DNA from: Cryptomeria japonica
Lineage: Eukaryota > Streptophyta > Pinopsida > Cupressales > Cupressaceae
Length of the DNA: 64,000 nt
Reading direction: 5' to 3'
Assembly (NCBI RefSeq): GCF_030272615.1
Contig: NC_081408.1
Location: 305,071,950 to 305,135,949 of the forward strand
The position numbers and the translations under genes were made by a program. The notes beneath the pieces are model-generated. The model was not told the origin of the DNA, ran no database searches, and worked only from the letters and a program-made list of their open reading frames with translations. Positions 47,118 through 60,019 of the stretch are shown piece by piece (position 1 is the stretch's first letter; the number at the start of each line of letters is the position of its first letter).

Positions 47118-47870
47118 CAATATTAGCACTATAGATCTCTCTCTCTCTCTCCTTTCTTTCTCTTTTGTGACTATTCTTCTATGTGTATCCATGTTCTTCT
47201 ATTGTTCCCTTAATGTCTACTTGGGGACGATGCAAAGCATTGAGATCTTCTCTTGGTCTCTTCCATGTTGACTCAAAAGACATCCTCTCTTCCCTTTCTT
47301 CTAAGGTAGTGTCCTTCTTTTGGGAATGAAGATTATTATATGCATATACATACATGATATACATGAGTTATCATACAACATACTAACCCTGAGGAAAGTG
47401 ACACTACCTTGTGATTTGTGTTCATTATCCTTGGGTTTATACCTTGATTGGGGGATAAATCCTTGTGATAACATGCTCCATCCTTCTCTTTCTCTTGGGT
47501 GTATCCTACCTTAAAGCAATCTCTCTTGATAAGGTGTGTGCGATCACTTTAACATGGGGGAATACACTTCGCTCATTCTTTCCTTCTTGTGATACTTAAA
47601 ATTACTTAGTGAACTTTTCCTTGCTTTGTAATCTTTTGTATCCTTGCTTTCATGACTCATAGTGAAAGGAACTTTGCTACTTGCAGTCATGGTTCTCCCC
47701 TTCTCAATCTTCCCTTTTACTTTGTCAATCGAAGTTGAAAGATCCTAAGTCCATTGGGGGCTTGGCACATCTTGCCTCCTTGACGTGGTAAAAGTCTTTC
47801 AATCTTGTTTCTTTGTACTTTACCAACAATATTGGTGTGCGCTTATACTCCCGCTAAAGTGGGGGCTAAA
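47118..47870 (+). other. 3' untranslated interior of element 2, with purine tract
   Basis: A (TC)n stretch at about 47132-47165 and non-coding sequence. The purine tract AAAGTGGGGGCTAAA at about 47856-47870 abuts the 3' LTR. Confidence 0.75.
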
Positions 47871-49054
47871 TGTAGTGTCATAAAATTGCGACCCTAGCAA
47901 TTTACGACTACATAAGGGTCCTCACGCATGCAAACTTGAATCCTCTAGCTTTATCAGAGACCGGAGAGTGCTCGACTTGTGAAAATTGATTCTTCCTTGG
48001 CCTCTACATCACTCTGTCCACACTCTGCTATAGAGAAAGGGGTAGGATAGGGGCGTGGTGCCCCTGTCCCCCTTGGACAGGGGCGTGATCCTGCCCTATT
48101 TTGGGGAAGTACCTTTCTAGAGAAAGCATTGTGGGTTGTGCAATGAGCGAGAAATCTCCCCAATGTCGGGCCATGATGAAATTTAAATCCTTAAAACATG
48201 TATTTAAGGGGCATTCATCCTCTCATTTGTAGAAGTTGGATAAGTGGGAGAGGTATAAGTTGGATATGTTCAAGCGATCAAGCATTCTTTTCCAACATTG
48301 AGCACTCTCAAGTCTCCCTTCAAGACTAGGTGTTACATTCAAGTCAAGGATTCAACCTTTGAAGAGGAGATTGATTTCAACATTCAATCCCACACAAGCA
48401 TTTCTATCAACATTGCTACTACAACCTCCCTTGAGGTGATTTTCAATTCAGTCTTTCATTTACATCTACTTGCAAGTAATTTCTTTCATTACTTGGTTAA
48501 TTCCAAATCTAGGGTTTGACCTAAAGGCAAACCCCCAATACTAACATATTTCCCTCTCTTTTCTATGTAGGTTGCAAGTGTGCAACTGTACTTTTGGATT
48601 CAAGCTTCATTTGCAGAGGTAGAAAAACCCTTTTCATTTCGTAGATTTTTTTGAGGACCTATACATTCCCATCATGATCCGAACAACTTTTCGTCAAATT
48701 TGCAGGGCGACTTCGTCTCGACATTTTACTACGAAATCCAAGTGCACAACTTCATCCCATATTCAAATCTCAATCTATAATCGATTCTCTATCACTTTTG
48801 CACTACATAATTCAATCAATTTCCTTTCTAAATCAAACAAAGGAATAAGGGGATCAACTTAACATTCTTAAATCATTCAGTATTCAATCTATCATCTTTG
48901 TGTAGAGATTGAATCTAGTGAATTACCCCTTATCTCCCTAATGTAATGGTGAAAAGTGCTTGAAGGGTAATCAATATTGAAACTCTCATCTCTCTTTGAG
49001 GGAAAGGGTTAGTTTTCCTCTTGATCTATCACTCATCACTTTCCTACCATTACA
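47871..49054 (+). repeat. 3' LTR of element 2 (1184 bp)
   Basis: Begins TGTAGTGTCATA, ends ACCATTACA. Compared with the 5' LTR it has an extra GC-rich segment near 48070-48095 (a partial duplication that creates a second hairpin, 48061-48083). The copia LTR resumes directly after it. Confidence 0.9.
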
Positions 49055-49955
49055 AATGCTTGCTTGATCAGATCTAATTTTACTCCAAATCTACTACACT
49101 TTGGTAAATCTCTCACACTTTGGTTCGACTTCACACTCTTCTTAAAAACCACCAACACAACAAACATCAGCTGCACTGACCTAAATAACCTTTACAACTT
49201 ATTTGGTTACAAAACCCTAAGACTTACAATATAGATCATCATAGATCTTTACAACTCATTACAGATCATCTTTGATCATCATATGGATCATTACAATCAA
49301 TTACAACACAATTACAACCGTTGAATGATCACTGTATCTCGATCTGATACAAAGTCATACCCTTAGAATACTATTCTAAGCACTTCGTTGTTTCCCAAGA
49401 AATTCCATGTTCAAATGTGCCAAAACATTATTCAAACACTTCACTCAGTTTGTGCCACATCATCACCAACATTTGAACTTGATGTAGATCACTGCCAAAC
49501 CAAAAATCATTACCGATTAAGAGAATTCTTTACTGGTCCTTAAACCCTATCAAAAATATAACAAAAATCATAAACATGACTTCTAGTAACCAAAAAATGA
49601 TGCAATTTTGGTCCTATACATATTACAATGATACAAACTCACATTCCAAACCACAACACTTCAATCATCACCAATCGCTAGATCTAATCAAAACATTTCC
49701 TCATTTACTGGTTAAGGTCCTAATTCCCTGTTTCTTGTTTGTTTACCGGTAAAGTCTCTCTAGTAGACCAAAAAGACTAAGATGGAAAAATACAACATAG
49801 TAAACATCAGTTACCATCAATGACAACACAAACAACTGATCAAAGTCATCCAATCATGCAATCTGAATCTCTTCATCACAATGTCATCATAAACAGTCCT
49901 TTACCGGTTCAGTCATCATTCTTCATCCGCATCAATTATACCAATCATACCAATA
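49055..49955 (-). repeat. Copia 3' LTR, inner part
   Basis: Matches 55150-56063 of the 5' LTR. In the element's own orientation the LTR starts TATTGG, in both copies, instead of the usual TG. Confidence 0.9.
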
Positions 49956-49969
49956 TTCTCCCCCTTTGG
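49956..49969 (-). other. Copia polypurine tract
   Basis: On the minus strand CCAAAGGGGGAGAA ends directly at the LTR start TATTGG. This is the common copia tract style. Confidence 0.88.
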
Positions 49970-50349
49970 TATTGATGGAAACACCAACAAATTCAACTAA
50001 AATCATGTTGCTCGGTTCTTCACACTTCTCTACTACACTTCACTCTTCTGTCAGTTCTTCTCTTCTCCACTTGGAACTAAATCTTCATTTCTTCTCCCCC
50101 TTTCTGTTACACATCTTCTCCTCCTTAGGCTAATATATTTCTTCTCCCCAATCATATTTCTTATTCTCCCCCTTTGACAATAATTCCAAAGGTGCACATG
50201 CATCACCGATCATCAAATTTGTTGTTGTTGTCTTCAACATCTCTACAAATCTCATCTAAGTTGCTCCCCTTGTAGAGTAGCCATCATTTCATCAATCCAT
50301 AGTGAAAAAATATTCATTAAGCCCACTGGATTGATACATCTCTTGCATC
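49970..50349 (-). other. Copia 3' untranslated segment
   Basis: Pyrimidine-rich on the plus strand with several further CTCCCCCTTT strings (near 50095 and 50167) that resemble the purine tract in reverse. No frame. Confidence 0.6.
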
Positions 50350-53300
50350 TTAGTTCTTCTTATGTAGGGGTCTAACTCCTAATTTACCTCTAAGGTACTC
50401 AAAGGTAGTCTTCAGCAATGGTTTTGTGAAAATGTCTGCTAGCTGCTCTTTGCTTGTCACATACTCCATTCTGACTTGTTTTTCCTGTACTCTCCTTTAG
50501 AAAGTGATATTTCAATTCTACGTGTTTAGTTCTTGCATGTAATACATGATTTTTTGAAATATTAATTGCAATTGTATTGTCACAATAAATAGTTACCAGT
50601 TCAGGCATATCAAGTTTAAAACCTTCTAACACATTTCTCATCCAGATTGTCTGCGTGAAATTCATGGATGTTGCAACATACTTTGCCTCTTCTATTGACT
50701 ATGAAACACAAGTTTGCTTCTTACTTTTCCAAGCAACCAATCTACCTCCAAGAAGAAAAGCTCCACCGGTAGTGCTTTTCCAGTCATCATCAACATTGTC
50801 TGCCCAATCTGCATCAATAAATACTTCCAAAGAAAAATCATTTTTATAAGGATATCCATAATCTATTGTGCCTTTCAAGTACCAAAATATCCTTTTCACT
50901 GCTACCAAGTGAGTCTCCTTGGGATCCTTCTAAAATATAGCAACCAAACTAGCAACATGTGCAATATCAAGCCTACTGTGAATAAGATAATGCAACTTAC
51001 CAATCATGGACCTGTATTCTTTTTCATCAACAAAGGGTGAATCATCTTGTTTAGACAATTTACAACTCGTCACCATCGGAGTACCAAACAGTTTACAATC
51101 CTCCATGCCAAATTTTTTCAACACTTCCTTTACATACTTACTCTGACAGATAAATATTTCACCACCCAATTGTTGGACCTACAACCCAATGAAAAAATTA
51201 ACCTCACCAATAAGAGACATCTCAAATTCTTTCTTCATCTCCTCAGCAAAAGCCATACATAAATCATCATCACCTCCAAAAATTATATCATCTACAAATA
51301 CTTCAACTATCAACACTTTGTCTCGATCAGTCTTAAGATATATATTATTGTCCTCACTAGTACAGTGGAATTCTATCTTGATCAGGTGTGCATGCAATCT
51401 TTCAAAACATGCTCTCGGTGCCTACTTCAATCCATACAGTGCCTTATGTAACTTGCAAACTATATCTTTATCCTCAGACAAATAAAATCCATCTGGTTGT
51501 TCTATTTACACTTCTTCCTCAAGGATAACATTAAGAAAAGCAGATTTAACATCCATCTGGTAGACCTTAAAGCCTTTAAATATAGCATAAGCAAGTAACA
51601 TTCTTACTCCTTCCAATCTTTCCATCAGTGCAAAGGTTTCTCCATAATATTCTCCTTCTTCTTGTGCATAGCCTTTGCATACCAACCTTGCTTTATTCCT
51701 CACAACCTTGCCATCTTCATTTAACTTGTTTCTAAAGACCCATTTAGTGCCAATCACACTCTTGTCTTTTGGTCTAGGAACAAGTGTCCATGTCTTGTTC
51801 TTCTCTATCTGATCCAATTCATCAGTCATAGCATTAATCCAATCATCATCCTGTAATGCCTCTCTTACTGTTTTAGGCTCAATAGTAGAAATCAGACAGG
51901 ATTTTTCTTTGATTTTCCTTCTTGTTTGTACACCAATATTTTTTTCTCCTATAATTTGTTCTTCTGAATGATTGAGTATGAAATATCTTGGTATTACCAA
52001 TTCTAGTGTTGTCCCTTCTGCTTCATGTTCTTCATGTTCTTCATCGCTCTCTTCATTTACCGGTTGAGCACCTATTTCTGCATTTTCCTGCTCATCATTC
52101 TTTTGTACTTTTGGTTCAATAAACACATGTTTTTCTTCATCTTTTTCAAGTTCAGATCTTCTGGTCTTATCAAATTTCTTAGAGAGTTCATCTACCTTCA
52201 CATTTTCACTCTCAATGATCCTTTTCATTCTCTTGTTATAACATTTGAAAGACTTACTCTTTGTAGAGTAACCAAGAAAAATACCTTCATCACACTTTGC
52301 ATCAAACTTTCCATTGAAATCATCACGTTTAATGAAACATTTACTCTCAAAAAATTTAAAGTAACTTACATTAGGAGTCTTTCCATGTCATAATTCATAA
52401 GGTGTTTTGTTGTTACCTCTCTCGACAAGTACTCGGTTCAAAGTGTAAACAACAGTGCTAACTGCTTCTCTCCAAAGTATTTTCGGTACTTCACCTTGAA
52501 TCAACATGGTTCTAGTAGGTTCAACATTTGTTCTATTCATTCTCTTTGCTATCCCATTTTGTTGTGGAGTTCTAGGACCTGACATTTTCCTCTTGATTCC
52601 ATGTTCATCATAGAACTTCACAAACTCATCAGAAGTAAATTCTCCTCCCCGGTCAGATCTCAAACATTTCAAATTCTTGTCAGTTTATTTCTCAACTAAA
52701 GATTTGAATTCTTTGAATTTACTGAATACCTCATACTTTTCTCTTAGAAAAGTTACCCACATCATCTTGGAAAAATCATCAGTGAAAATCATGAAATATC
52801 TATCACCAAAATAGCTCTTAGTCCTCATAGGACCACAAAGATCAATATGAACCAAATCTAGAATATTTTCTAAAGAGAAAAACTTGCTCTTAAAAGATAT
52901 AGAAGTCATCTTACTGATCTAACAATCCTTACATAACACATTATTTGATTTAACAAGCTGGGGCAAACCTCTCACAATACTTGATTTACTAACCTTTATT
53001 AAATTGCCCAAATTCACATGACAAAACCTCTTGTGCTATAACCAGTTGTCTTCAATCTTAGCCACCAAACAACTATTCACATTAGTATTCAGATGAAATA
53101 GATTACCTCTTGTCTTCTTTCCAGTAGTAATCAATTATCCATTACTTCCAAGAATCCTGCGCACTCCACTTTTAAATTCTAGAAGATGTCCCTTATCATT
53201 TAATTGATCAAAACTCAAAAGGTTTTGTTTTAATCCATCAACCCAAAAGACATTATTTACATTACTTTTTCCATTTAATGAAATAGTTCCTTTACCTTTA

Positions 53301-54467
53301 ACCATGCAAGGTGATTTGTTACCAAACCTTACCATACCACCATCAAATTCTTCAAGAGATAAGAACTTGTTTGTATCGCTGGTCATGTGGTGTGAGAAAC
53401 CACTATCTATTATCCATTCATCATTGTTATCCATGTGAGACACCAATACATTTTCATCAGTCAAATCTTCCTTCACAACAACAAACACTATCTCCTCATT
53501 GTCATCTTCTTCTGATTCTTCATCTGTCACACCATCCACTGCAACATAGCACTGTTTCTGTCATTTTCCTTTAAATTTCCTGAACTTTTCCTTTTTATCA
53601 CCATTAGGACAATTTTCAGCAATGTGTCTAATCTTATTGCAGACAAAACATTTCAAGGGTAATTTACCTTTATACTTATTGGTACCTCTAGGAAATCTTT
53701 TAGCCAATAGTGCCTCAAGTTCCATCAAATGATCTTCATTATCATCCTCACCTCTGCTACCCCCATGACTAGACTTGCAATCAAGATTATGACAAATATC
53801 CTTTCCTTTCCTAATAGATGTACCAGTTATAGAAGCTTTAAAAGAAAATTCAAACGGTTTAGAAACACTATTATCAAAGTTGTTTAACTCAAATGCAGTC
53901 AACTTTCCAATAAGAGAATAAACAGTGATTTTATCTTTAGAAATAGATCTTGGTTCTTGAATTGCATAAACTCTAATAGCATATTGTGGTAGGAGAGTTC
54001 TAAGCATTTTACTAACAACAATATCATCATCAATCTTACCTCCAACACTTTTAATACCACCTACAACTTCTTTAATCGTTTGACCATATTGTGCAATCTT
54101 CTCACCATCAACCATTTTCATGTCATCAAATTTGCCTCTCAAAATTTCTTCTTTTTCTCTTTGAACATGTTCATCTCCTCCATAAATCAATTCTAATTTC
54201 TCTCATATCTCAAATGCAATTTCTAATCCATGAACATCTATATACTTAGAATCAGATAAAGTACTAATAATTGCTTCCAAGTCTTGAATGTTTTCTTGTT
54301 GTTCTTTAAGCTCATCCAGTGTCAATGGGATAATAGTAGGAGCAACATACTTGTTTATCACATGATTCCAATACTAAGCACCCAATCCTTTAATGTATAT
54401 CTTCATCCGGTCTTTCCATAACCGGTAGTTGTCCTTGGTAAACTTGGGACCCTCCTTCTTCATCATC
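50350..54467 (-). pseudogene. Copia gag-pol relic
   Basis: Gag starts at an ATG pair at 54467. It has the copia gag pattern (LWKDRMKIYIKGLGA, LRTLLPQYAIRVYAIQEPRS) and a CCHC knuckle, CFVCNKIRHIAENC, at about 53609-53652. The protease keeps DSG (WIIDSGFSHHMT, near 53415). The integrase zinc region HKRFCHV..CKDC is near 52925-53040. The integrase core is at 52380-52880 (HIDLCGPM, FTDDFSKMMW, SDRGGEFTS), but NGIAKRMNRT has Lys where the catalytic Glu belongs. Reverse transcriptase is at 50930-51870 with FVDDIIFGGDD as active site, and RNase H is at 50350-50910 (DADWADN, TKHVELKYHF). At least ten stops break the frame, mostly TAG at Gln or stops at Trp positions, and a one-base shift lies near 50500. 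Confidence 0.93.
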
Positions 54468-54522
54468 TTTCTTAAGGATCTTTCCCTCAAGCTATTAAAC
54501 TTTCCGCACACAGAGGACCAAT

Positions 54523-54534
54523 GCTCTAATACCA
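54523..54534 (-). other. Copia primer-binding site (initiator Met tRNA type)
   Basis: On the minus strand TGGTATTAGAGC follows the 5' LTR after 2 nt. It differs at one base from TGGTATCAGAGC, the standard plant copia site. Confidence 0.9.
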
Positions 54535-54536
54535 AT

Positions 54537-56063
54537 TGTTAATCTTAGAGGATCTAGTTAATACTAAGAGAGGGTGAATTAGTATTAACAACAATTTCAA
54601 TCGTAAAACTTGAACTTACAAAACTTCACCAAATCAATTATAAACCAATAATAAACTCTTTACCATTATCGATAATCACTGATAACCAACTATTAAACCA
54701 ATTTATCATAACTTCTCATTAAGTGTTCATTAACATGCATAAACTGAAAGTAAAACATAACAACACATAAAAACATTCACCATATGAACACCATGTTTTT
54801 CACGTGGAAACCCAAATAGGGAAAAACCATGGTGGGAATTGGTACCCACAAAAATTGTCCACTCTTTCAAAATGCACCTTGTTAGGAGCCTAGCTCGGTT
54901 AGAAGCTTACCAAGATGCCCTATTAGGAGCAGACAGTATTAGGAGTCACCTGGTTAAGGGATTTAGATGATGAGACCTGTTAGGAGCTTTGACCCATTAG
55001 GATCAACCTTGCAAGAGGATTTAACACTCAAATGTTGAGATACCCAGTTAAGAGATTTACAATGTAAGGCTTGTTAGGACCTACCTGATTTAGGGATTTT
55101 TCTATTGTAACTATTAGGATAACAACAGTGAATAATCTAGGTATAACACTTAACTACTTGCTTGATGAGATCCAATTCTACTCCAAATCTGCTACACTAT
55201 GGAAGATCTCTCACACTCTGGTTTGGCTTCACACTCTTCTCAAAAACCACCGGCACAAAAACATCAACTGTACCGACCTAAATAACCTTTACAACTTAGT
55301 TGATTACAAAACCCTAAGACTTACAATATAGATCATCACATATCTTTATAACTCATTATAGATCATCATTGATCATCATATGTATCACTACAATCAATTA
55401 CAAGACAATTACAATCATTGAATGATCACCACATCTCGATCTAATACAAAGTCAAACCCTTAGAACACTCTTCTAAGCACTTCGTTATTTCCCAAGAAAT
55501 TCCATCTTCAAATGTGCCAAAACATTATTCAAACACTTCACGTAGTTTGTGCCACGTCATCACCAACATTTGAACTTGATGTAGATTGCTGCCAAACCAA
55601 AAATCATTACTGATTAAGAGAATTATTTACCGGTCCTTAAACCCTTCTAAAACCCTAGCAAAAATATAACAGAAATCATAAACATGACTTCTAGTAACCA
55701 AAATATGACATGGTTATGGTCAGATACATATTACAATAATAAAAACTCACATTCCAAACCGCAACACTTCAATCATCACTAATCACTAGATCTAATCAAA
55801 ACATTTTTTCATTTACCGATTAAGGTCCTAATTCCCATTTTCTTGTTTCTTTACTGATAAGGTCTTTCCAATAGACCAAAAAGACTAAGATAACAAAATA
55901 CAACATACTAAACATCAGTTTCCATCAATGACAACACAAATAATTGATCAAAGTCATCCAATCATACAATCTCAATCTCTTCATCACAATGTCATCATAA
56001 ATAGTCCTTTACCGGTTCAGTTATCATTCTTCATCGACATTAGTTATGCCAATCATGCCAATA
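54537..56063 (-). repeat. Copia 5' LTR (1527 bp)
   Basis: Full-length partner of the split 3' LTR. Plus-strand ends are TGTTAATC and GCCAATA. A cluster of TGTTAGGA(G/C)-type motifs is kept at 54867-55100. Confidence 0.92.
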
Positions 56064-59000
56064 GCTCCAACATACATCACTAATACTCTTATAATTGGTC
56101 ACCCCATGCTATAAGTGATTGTTAATGAACCATCTTGATATAATTGCTATCTTTGGTTACCATTACTCACACGGTAGGGTAACTACCAATGCAACCATTA
56201 CTATATTGAATCCTGGATAACCCCTAGCAATCCTTTATCTTTATGAACCAAGTGAATGTTAGCTAGTCCAAAATATATGACAATAGCTTTAGGCATTGGC
56301 CATTGGCATGGTCCAATGACAACCTTATAGCTATTACAATATTATATCCAAGGTAACCATTGGCAACTTCACCTCTATGAACTGGGTGAATTAAAAATAA
56401 TCCCTTGTAGTATCCAAGACATCAACCATTAGTAGGGTCCAATGACTTCCTATGAATACACAAATATCATAGAGGATCACACTCCTAAGTTTCATACATG
56501 ACAAGATTTACAATATTAATCAAATGGATAAGTATGTCACAATCATGCAATTTAGGAGCCCAGAAGTCCAAGATTAAATTTCACAAATATCATCGACCAA
56601 ACCATTGGTAGGGTCCAATGACTTCCTTTGACTACACAAATATCATAGAGGTTCATAATTCTGAGGTTCATACATAACAACATTCATAATATTAATCAAA
56701 TGGATAAATATTTCACAATCATGCAATTTAGGAGCCTAGAAGTCCAAGATTAAATTTCACAAATATATAACAATTGCATAAAAATGACACAAGATGTCCT
56801 TGACTCAACATGTACTCTTAAGAAAATATCAAATATAAGGTAGTCAACACATTCAACTCATTATGTATTGAATACAATTTATCAAGTTTTCTTAACTCTT
56901 TCATAACCATCTAATACCCATTTTGACCTCACCTAAAGCCTATAGAAGAGGGAAGGTCACACAAATTAGGAAAAACCTCAATCTCTAAAGTTATCTCTCA
57001 TTAACCCTCCCCCTACAAACTTGATGTCATAGAGGCATGCTTAACTCAAGGACTTCCCACATACCTACTTACAAACAAGATAGAAGTAACACATAGTTCT
57101 TCTTACAAGGTATGTCAAAGGACATACACACCATGTCCTATAATCAAGGTTTCATTAATGATTCCCTTTAATTATTGATGCTTGATAGTAGGTAGGAAAG
57201 CATTTAGCTAATCCCATAACATAATAAACCCAAACTAAGAAACTTACAACAAGGTCATCCATATATCAAATTGAACTCCCATTGATATTGATAATAATTC
57301 AATATGAGCATCCTAAGATCCTTATTATTACCAATCAAGGATATTGTGCAACATTTATTATCCTGATGATTATTTAAAAAATAGGGTCTTATTTGAGATT
57401 AGAACATGATAACCTATAATGTGATCTGGAAATATTAGATATCACAGGTGCATTGGTTCTTGATATCTTAAACCACTGTATTATGCTAATGAGAAACCCC
57501 TTAAACATTGATGTACAAGAATAGCCCAATATAATAATATACATCATCATTAAGATAAATTTTCTAGTCATATGAGTATCCATAATAAAGATCTAGTCCT
57601 AATATAATATTCTACTAATATGATCAAGCATAATTATCATATTAATTAATGACATTAGTTTCATCAGAATGCATCATGCCTATATAAGGCCATACAAACA
57701 TTATTTAAACTTTGAGATATATAACACCATACTTACAAAATTTCTCTAAGAAGAGTTAATTGTAAATCGACTCTAAATAGTTAGGAACACTATATATGTT
57801 GGATCAAAATCCAAAGATATACATCCAATAGTGTAATTTCCCCATTTTATGCAATCTTATTTTGTGAGCATTGCCCAGTTTCCATGTTTTTTCATGGGTT
57901 TCTAGATGTGCTAGGAGAGTTCTATTGTTCTTGGTGATCTCAATTCTCGGTTTTAGTGGGTTTTCACAATAGTTTATATTTATAGTAAGTGCTTGCATGA
58001 CACCAATATTCTTGTGTTTGTTCTATTTGGTCCTTGAAGAAAACTTCTATTTATAGTAAGTTCGTTCATGGTATCAATTTTTTTAGATTTTTTAGGTTTG
58101 TTCTCTTTGGTCCTTCAAGAACACTACTATTTGTAGTAAGTGATTGCATGGCATCGATCATTTTAGGTTTAATATATTTAGTTCTTAAAGAACACTAATA
58201 TTTATAATATATGCTCATGTCGGTATTATTATCATCTTTCAACTTCATTTGATTCCACCATGTTCAATTCTCCATTTTAGGTGTCTTGGCAAGCTCTGAT
58301 AAGGTGATTGGAATTATTTTAAAATATTTACACTTGTATTAAAGTGATATTTTATTATTAAGTTAAATATTTTGTAAAGTAAATGTCCCCAAGGTGGATT
58401 CTTGGGTTTTGGGGAATAAATTTGTTTAAAAAAGGCATGATGGGGGCCTTTTCGAGAGACATAAAATATTTTAAAATTTGAATACCTTGATTTCCCTCAA
58501 AAATCTATAAATTAGTGTTTGGGCTTTCATTTATACATAAATAGTTTACACACATAACATAACATTGTTGGAATGAACAAAGGAATTTCTTCTCGGTATT
58601 GTTAAGGACCAAAAACCTCTTCAATCTGTTGGTTTCGATGGTCATGGATCCACCCTCAATGGATTTTGTATTTTCATTAAGAAAATACATTGATTGTCAC
58701 AGATTTTTAGTTATTTAGGTCTTCAAAAAGATGAAATCTTCATGGGTTTCTTATAGCTATTTAGACCCATATTTACAAGTTTTTTTTTGCAATGTTTATG
58801 GAATTATTTTTGGTGCATTTGATTTAAGTATGTATGGTTGTGTTGTTGTTCAAAATCATGTTTTCAAGATGATATATACACCTAAAATATTGATGCCCTA
58901 ATTAGTGGAATGATCTTATGTATATGGATATTGCTTCAAACAATTATGCTATGATGGGTGACCACTTTCGATAAGAGTTTTTTTAGGTTTCGGTAAAGTT

Positions 59001-59510
59001 TAGATCCAATTTCCATTGTGAATACTCTGGTATATGTTGGTGAGGATTTCATGCATACCCATCTTATTGGGGTGCTAAATTTAGAATTGGTAGTGCTATT
59101 GTTGTAATTTTAGACCTACACAAGCTTATCACATACTTTTTTGGGTGTGTCAAATCAATTGAAGAATTAACTCCTATGCTAGTTATTACATGGTTATTGC
59201 CTTGGAATATTTGAAAGTTTATTGTTGGAGATTTTAAGTTTAAGTTGAGGGTATTCATGTGAGTTGCAGACTTGTTTCTTTCTACCCATTGTGAATTGTT
59301 TATAATATTTATATGAGGTATTTTGTGTCCTCATTTATGTATATTTCAATAATATGAAATGACTATATGCCTACAAATGACATTTCAATTAAAAATTTGA
59401 TGTAAGTAACACTCACAAGATTCAATTGACATAATATTTATTACAACAATGAACTATTAAATAGTTGTTGTTTATTGTTAAGTTACTTGGCAAGCTTCAA
59501 AAAAAAAATT
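56064..59510. repeat. Dispersed repeat family D, copy 2, right part
   Basis: Continues the repeat cut at 40771 and is collinear with 15530-18770. It has its own tandem duplication of about 170 bp (56410-56580 and 56585-56765, 'agggtccaatgacttcct..caatcatgcaatttaggagc'). No coding domain. Confidence 0.7.
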
Positions 59511-60000
59511 AGGGGTGCATATTATTTTGGTAGTAGATCTTGCTTTTTCATGTTAGTCTTTGAGGTCATGGTTGCTTGTCCAAGTCTTGAGTTTCATGTT
59601 AGAGTTTTACTGATTATTTGTCACTTTCAATGGCTTCAAATATTTTTGCATTTTTAGTGACACTCACTAGAACAGAGTTGTAAATATTTCTAAATTTAAT
59701 AAGTATATATTTGAGTTTATGTAAGAACTATTTAATCTAAGAAGGATATAGACATCAAAAGGGAGATTGTTTCTAAACCCAAACATGTGAATCTGAGTAT
59801 ACAAGAAGATGGGCAAAAGATACTACATCAAAGAGCTCAAGTGTATGTTAAAATTGCAATAAATGAACAAACTAACAAAAATGAGCTTGGAAGAGAATAA
59901 ATATATTTCTTATGTAAGGAAATATAGGAAAATAATCACCAATGCAAGGAAAAAGAATTTGGAAGGTTGAAGGAAGAGGTAGAGGCATCCACTATTAAAA
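59511..60000. other. No feature recognised
   Basis: About 490 bp, AT-rich, short frames only. The left edge of the element ending at 60638 cannot be placed here. Confidence 0.4.
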
Positions 60001-60019
60001 ATAAGATGGAACAAGCAGG

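Larger units (their letters stand above)
41389..49054 (+). mobile_element. Ty3/gypsy-like element 2, gag-protease only
   Basis: A 7.67 kb element with LTRs of 1157 and 1184 bp, a primer-site candidate, a gag frame, a zinc-knuckle, a degenerate protease, a Pro-rich tail and a purine tract. No reverse transcriptase, RNase H or integrase motif is visible between 46.1 and 47.87 kb, so it resembles TR-GAG-type non-autonomous elements. It sits inside the copia 3' LTR. No clean target duplication remains: the left junction has a T run and the right reads AATGC. Its relative starts at 61284. Confidence 0.88.
40772..56063 (-). mobile_element. Ty1/copia retrotransposon, decayed, split by a nested element
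   Basis: This minus-strand element has a 5' LTR at 54537-56063, an initiator-Met-type primer site, gag-pol from 54467 down to 50350, a purine tract, and a 3' LTR at 49955-40772 that was itself split by 41389-49054. Without the insert it is about 7.6 kb. The domain order gag, protease, integrase, reverse transcriptase, RNase H is diagnostic of copia. The flanks give a 5-bp duplication GCTCT/GCTCC with one mismatch (boundaries uncertain by one or two bases). All coding parts carry stops or frameshifts. I did not assign a copia lineage. Confidence 0.93.

Noticed and set aside
47132-47165. CT-rich run as a regulatory GAGA-type element
   Set aside because: A simple (TC)n stretch in the 3' untranslated part of element 2. 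No further support.
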